Shown here one piece after another: positions 33,537-37,008 of a DNA stretch of 37,008 nucleotides. The stretch is from the NCBI RefSeq assembly GCF_001043955.1, contig NZ_LABZ01000194.1:1-37008 (forward strand). Direction: 5' to 3'. Positions within the stretch are counted from its first letter, which is position 1, and every line of letters starts with the position of its first letter. This DNA is from Methylobacterium tarhaniae (GTDB lineage: Bacteria; Pseudomonadota; Alphaproteobacteria; Rhizobiales; Beijerinckiaceae). The notes under the pieces were generated by a model. That model saw nothing but the letters and a program-made list of their open reading frames with translations, ran no database searches and was not told the origin of the DNA. A program made the translations under genes and the position numbers.

Positions 33537-36073
33537 GCGAGGCGCTGGCGGGATTGCAGGTCCCGGCCGTACCGGCCGCGCCGCAGGACGGGCCGCAGGA
33601 CGGTCCCGAAGAGCGGCTGGCGCGCTGGACGGCGGGTTACGCCGCCCTGCCGGGCCTGCCCGACGAGCTGGTCTCGGCCGACGGCACCCTGCGCCCGGCC
33701 TGGAACCGCTTCCTGCACCGCCTCGCCGACCTGCCGGAGGGCGAGATCGCCGCGCGCCTCGCCGCGGCCGGGCGGCATATCCACGATACCGGCATCGCCT
33801 ACCGGGCCTACGGCGAGGCGACCGAGCGCGACTGGCCGATCGGCGCCCTGCCGCTCCTGATCGAGGGGGCGGAGTGGCAGGCGATCGCCGCCGGGGTGGC
33901 GCAGCGCGCCGAGCTGCTGGAAGCGGTGCTGACCGACCTCTACGGCGAGGGCGCTCTGGCCCGGGCCGGCCTGCTGCCGGCGGCGGCCGCCGCCGGCGAT
34001 CCGGAATTCCTGCGTCCCCTCGTCGGCGTCCCGGCCCCGGGCGGGCGCCACCTGCATTTCTACGCCGCCGACCTCGCCCGCGGGCCCGACGGCGCCTGGC
34101 GGGTGCTGGCCGACCGCACCCAGGCTCCCTCCGGCGCCGGCTACGCCCTCGAGAACCGCCTGGTCATGGCCCGGGCCCTGCCCGAGGTCTACGGCGCGCT
34201 GGATGTCGAGCGCGTGGCCTCGTTCTTCCAGGCGTTTCGCGACGGCCTCGCGGCGGCGGCGACCCGCGCGGAGCCGCGCATCGCGCTGATGACCTCGGGG
34301 CCCTACAGCGACACCTATGTCGAGCAGGCGGTGCTCGCCCGCTATCTCGGCTTCTCCCTCGTCGAGGGCGACGACCTCCTGGTCCGGGACGGGCTGGTCT
34401 TCATCCGCACCGTCGCCGGCCTCAAGCGGGCCGACGTGCTGTGGCGCCGCATCGACGGCGACTTCGTCGATCCCCTCGAGCTCAACCCGGCCTCCCGCCT
34501 CGGCGCCCCCGGCCTGGTCGAGGCCCTGCGCGCCGGCGCCGTGGCGATGGGCAACATGCCGGGCACCGGCCTCGTCGAGAGCGCCTGGCTCGCCGCCTCC
34601 CTGCCGGCCCTGTGCGAGCGGCTGCTCGGCGAGTCCCTGCTCCTGCCCGGCCTGCCGACCTGGTGGTGCGGCGACCCCGTTCAGCGCGACGCCGTGCTGG
34701 AGCGATTCGACACCTTGGCGTTCCGGCCGGCCGCGGCCCCGGCGCAAGGCGCGTTCACCAGCCGGGCCTTCGGCGAGGGGCGCGACGCCGCCGAGACCGA
34801 GCGCCTGCGCGCCGTCCTGCGCGACCGGCCCGGCGACCTCGTCGCGCACGAGCCGGTGCGGCTCTCCACCGCCCCGGTCTGGGACGGCACGCGGCTCGTG
34901 CCCCGCCCCTTCGCGCTCCGGGTCTTCGCCGCCGCCACGCCCGAGGGCTGGCGGGTGATGCCCGGCGGCTTCTGCCGCATCTCCGAGACGCCGGACGTGC
35001 GCCCAGTGGCGATGGGGGCGGGCGTGCGCGCCGCCGATGTCTGGGTGCTGTCCTCCGGCTGCACCGCCGCCCAGGCCAGCCTGCTGCCGGCGGGCGACCG
35101 GGTGGCGGTGCGCCGGGTGCCCGGCCTGCTGCCGAGCCGGGCCGCCGACAACCTCTTCTGGTTCGGCCGCCACCTCGAACGGGCCGAGGCGGTGATCCGC
35201 CTCACCGCCTGCCTGCTCGACGGGGCGGGCAGCGTCTCGATGGCCGAGGAGGACCGCGCCACCTCGGCCCGCCTGCGCACCCTGCTCCACGCCTGGGGCG
35301 CCGTGCCCTCGACCGAGGGGCCGGCGGTGCGGCTCGCCCATCACGCGCTCTCGGACGGGGGGCAATGGGGCTCGGGGCTGGCCCATGCCCTCTCGGCCCG
35401 GCGCAATGCCGCGGCCCTGCGCGAGCGCCTCTCGGGCGAGGCCTGGCGGGCACTCTCGGCGTTGCGCGCCACCCTGGAGGCGCCGGCCGAAGGCCCGGAT
35501 TCGGAGGCCGCGCTGCTCGACCGGGCCGAGCGCGCCCTGTCGCTCACCGCGGCCCTGGCCGGCCTCGCCCAGGAGAACATGAACCGGGCCGGCGGCTTCG
35601 CCTTCGTGGATATGGGGCGGCGCGTCGAGCGGGCGATCAATGCCTGCCGCTTCGCCCTCGATTTCGGCGGGGCGGGGGCGAGCACCGACGATCTCGGCGT
35701 GCTGCTCGACCTCGTCGATTCCCGCATCTCCTACGGCGCCCGCTACATCCTCGGCGTGGCGCTGGCTCCCGTGCGCGACATGGTGCTGCTCGACCCCTAC
35801 AACCCGCGCTCCGTCGCGTTCCAGGTCGGGCGGCTGGCCGAGCGTTTGGCCGGCCTGCCGTCCCTGCGCCAGGACGGGGTGGCGGAGGTGCCGGTGCGGC
35901 TCGTCGCGGGCCTGTCGGGCGAGATCGCCGCGGCGGAGGCCGCCTCCCTCTCCCTCGACAGGGTCGCGGAGTGGGAGATGCGCCTGTGGGGCATCGCCGA
36001 GGCGATCGGTGCCCGCTATTTCCCGGGCGGGTCGGATGCGGCCCGGCCCGAATCCCTCACCACCCTGGCGTGA
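33533..36073 (+). CDS. Fusion of circularly permuted ATP-grasp type 2 and alpha-E domains
   Basis: The 846-residue product joins two proteins usually encoded separately. Residues of about 25-510 are the circularly permuted ATP-grasp domain (COG2308): LADRTQAPSGAGYALENR, TSGPYSDTYVEQAVLARYLG, VEGDDLLVRDGLVFIRT, VLWRRIDGDFVDPLEL and GNMPGTGLVES. From about 520, PSRAADNLFWFGRHLERAE starts the alpha-helical alpha-E domain (COG2307), ending with MRLWGIAEAIGARYFPGG. ATP-grasp enzymes ligate a carboxylate to an amine using ATP, so this is predicted to make a peptide or amide bond, possibly on a tagged peptide. The alpha-E domain may act as a scaffold. It is translationally coupled to the upstream transglutaminase gene. 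No stop interrupts the fusion. Confidence 0.9.
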   Translation: MSEALAGLQVPAVPAAPQDGPQDGPEERLARWTAGYAALPGLPDELVSADGTLRPAWNRFLHRLADLPEGEIAARLAAAGRHIHDTGIAYRAYGEATERDWPIGALPLLIEGAEWQAIAAGVAQRAELLEAVLTDLYGEGALARAGLLPAAAAAGDPEFLRPLVGVPAPGGRHLHFYAADLARGPDGAWRVLADRTQAPSGAGYALENRLVMARALPEVYGALDVERVASFFQAFRDGLAAAATRAEPRIALMTSGPYSDTYVEQAVLARYLGFSLVEGDDLLVRDGLVFIRTVAGLKRADVLWRRIDGDFVDPLELNPASRLGAPGLVEALRAGAVAMGNMPGTGLVESAWLAASLPALCERLLGESLLLPGLPTWWCGDPVQRDAVLERFDTLAFRPAAAPAQGAFTSRAFGEGRDAAETERLRAVLRDRPGDLVAHEPVRLSTAPVWDGTRLVPRPFALRVFAAATPEGWRVMPGGFCRISETPDVRPVAMGAGVRAADVWVLSSGCTAAQASLLPAGDRVAVRRVPGLLPSRAADNLFWFGRHLERAEAVIRLTACLLDGAGSVSMAEEDRATSARLRTLLHAWGAVPSTEGPAVRLAHHALSDGGQWGSGLAHALSARRNAAALRERLSGEAWRALSALRATLEAPAEGPDSEAALLDRAERALSLTAALAGLAQENMNRAGGFAFVDMGRRVERAINACRFALDFGGAGASTDDLGVLLDLVDSRISYGARYILGVALAPVRDMVLLDPYNPRSVAFQVGRLAERLAGLPSLRQDGVAEVPVRLVAGLSGEIAAAEAASLSLDRVAEWEMRLWGIAEAIGARYFPGGSDAARPESLTTLA

Positions 36074-36127
36074 GCCCGAGACACCCTTTCTCCGGCACCC
36101 GTTCTCCGGCACCCGCTCTCCCCGACG

Positions 36128-37008
36128 ATGCTCTACCGCCTGCGCCACCTCACGGCCTACGCCTACCGCAACCCGGTGGGATTTGCCCGCTGCACGCTGC
36201 GCCTCGCTCCGGCAGCCGGAGAGGGTCAGGCGCTCCTGTCGCACGAGGTGGTGGTCGAGCCGGCCCCCCGGACCGCGACAGAGCGCTCCGACTTCTTCGG
36301 CAACCGCACGGTGTCGCTCACCGTCGAGACCCCGCACCGGGAGTTCCGCATCGACGCGCGCTCCCGCGTCCGGGTCGAACGCCCGCCCCTGCCGGACCCG
36401 GAGACCGGCCCGGCCTGGGAGGAGGTGCGGGCGCGGATCCTGACCTATCCGGGCCTCGGCCCCGACGCGCCGCTGCACTTCGCGGCTCCGAGCCGGCGGG
36501 TGCCGCTCCTGCCCGAGGTCACCGACTACGCACGGGCGAGCTTCCCGGCCGGCGGCGGCGCGGTCGCGGGCGCCTTCGACCTGATGCGCCGCATCCGGGC
36601 CGACTTCGCCTTCGACGCCGAGGCGACCGAGGTCGGCACCCCCCTGGCGCAGGCCTTCGCCGGCCGACGCGGCGTGTGCCAGGACTTCTCGCACATCATG
36701 ATCGCGGCCCTGCGCGGCCTCGGCCTGCCGGCGGCCTATGTCAGCGGGTATCTGCGCACTCTGCCGCCCCCGGGCCAGCCGCGGCTCGAAGGGGCGGATG
36801 CGAGCCATGCCTGGGTGGCCGTCTGGTGCGGGGAGGGCTGGATCGGCCTCGATCCGACCAACGGCATCGGCGTGCAGGACGACCACATCGTCGTCGCCCG
36901 CGGGCGCGACTATGCCGACGTCGCGCCGGTCGCCGGCATCATCGCCGGTTCGGGCGCGCAGAGCCTGCAGGTCGCGGTGGACGTGGTGCCGGAGGACGAG
37001 GGGGCGGG
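36128..37008 (+). CDS. Second transglutaminase-like cysteine protease, cut by the window end
   Basis: ATG 36128 opens a frame to the end of the window (293 codons so far). The N-terminal beta domain begins MLYRLRHLTAYAYRNPV. The core has GVCQDFSHIMIAALRGLG (Cys184), ASHAWVAVWC (His228) and WIGLDPTNG (Asp242), the intact triad. It is much smaller than the first transglutaminase and has no DUF2126 so far; usual length is about 260-300 residues, so the stop is probably just beyond the edge. No clear Shine-Dalgarno is visible. It lies 54 bp after the ATP-grasp/alpha-E gene and completes the typical gene set; an Anbu proteasome-type gene often follows in relatives. Confidence 0.9.
   Translation, partial: MLYRLRHLTAYAYRNPVGFARCTLRLAPAAGEGQALLSHEVVVEPAPRTATERSDFFGNRTVSLTVETPHREFRIDARSRVRVERPPLPDPETGPAWEEVRARILTYPGLGPDAPLHFAAPSRRVPLLPEVTDYARASFPAGGGAVAGAFDLMRRIRADFAFDAEATEVGTPLAQAFAGRRGVCQDFSHIMIAALRGLGLPAAYVSGYLRTLPPPGQPRLEGADASHAWVAVWCGEGWIGLDPTNGIGVQDDHIVVARGRDYADVAPVAGIIAGSGAQSLQVAVDVVPEDEGA

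Noticed and set aside
33401..36886. 1161-codon minus-strand frame opposite the ATP-grasp/alpha-E gene
   Set aside because: Same reasoning: a shadow frame kept open by GC-rich codons.

Overview
The window is about 37 kb of very GC-rich DNA (roughly 70% by eye, apart from one AT-rich patch). The gene content is typical of a Hyphomicrobiales alphaproteobacterium, most likely Methylobacterium or a close relative. This is inferred from family knowledge: the pdxJ-acpS-lepB-rnc-era order, a DivL-type tyrosine pseudokinase, a fused TsaE/sugar kinase, an alphaproteobacterial AddAB pair, an ExoR-like regulator and palindromic intergenic repeats of a kind common in that order. No rRNA, tRNA, CRISPR array or complete insertion sequence was seen.

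Left arm (1-5935): a probable gene start on the minus strand runs off the left edge. Then comes a tightly packed plus-strand housekeeping run, pdxJ, acpS, lepB, rnc, era, an RsmC-like 16S rRNA methyltransferase and an RsuA-like pseudouridine synthase. Four junctions are ATGA-type stop/start overlaps, so cofactor synthesis, protein export, RNA processing and small-subunit maturation are probably co-expressed. At 5936 the base composition changes sharply. An AT-rich island to about 7060 carries a GIY-YIG nuclease gene broken by one in-frame TGA, followed by palindromic repeat DNA.

Centre (7219-25544): an orphan Tat-exported ABC substrate-binding protein lies on the minus strand. Next is ahcY, with a perfect palindrome upstream that looks like a SahR operator, and a strong terminator. 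A cell-cycle, wall and repair block follows: divL (Tyr in place of the phospho-accepting His), a TsaE-AmgK fusion, a MurU-like nucleotidyltransferase, a 141-bp palindromic repeat, a GNAT acetyltransferase, addB, addA and trxA with a terminator. The AmgK and MurU partners suggest peptidoglycan MurNAc recycling. Two small uncharacterised minus-strand genes and a glutathione S-transferase complete this part.

Right arm (25581-37008): ilvD and an exoR-like gene are on the minus strand and overlap by 14 bp. A roughly 700-bp non-coding stretch follows, holding a 13-bp tandem repeat and a hairpin. The window ends in a divergent cluster. A zinc-ribbon HEIGH metallopeptidase points left. A transglutaminase-DUF2126 protein, a circularly permuted ATP-grasp/alpha-E fusion and a second transglutaminase (cut by the window end) point right. 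This is the least understood system here: a conserved but biochemically undefined set predicted to make, attach or remove a peptide. An Anbu-type proteasome subunit may lie just beyond the right edge.
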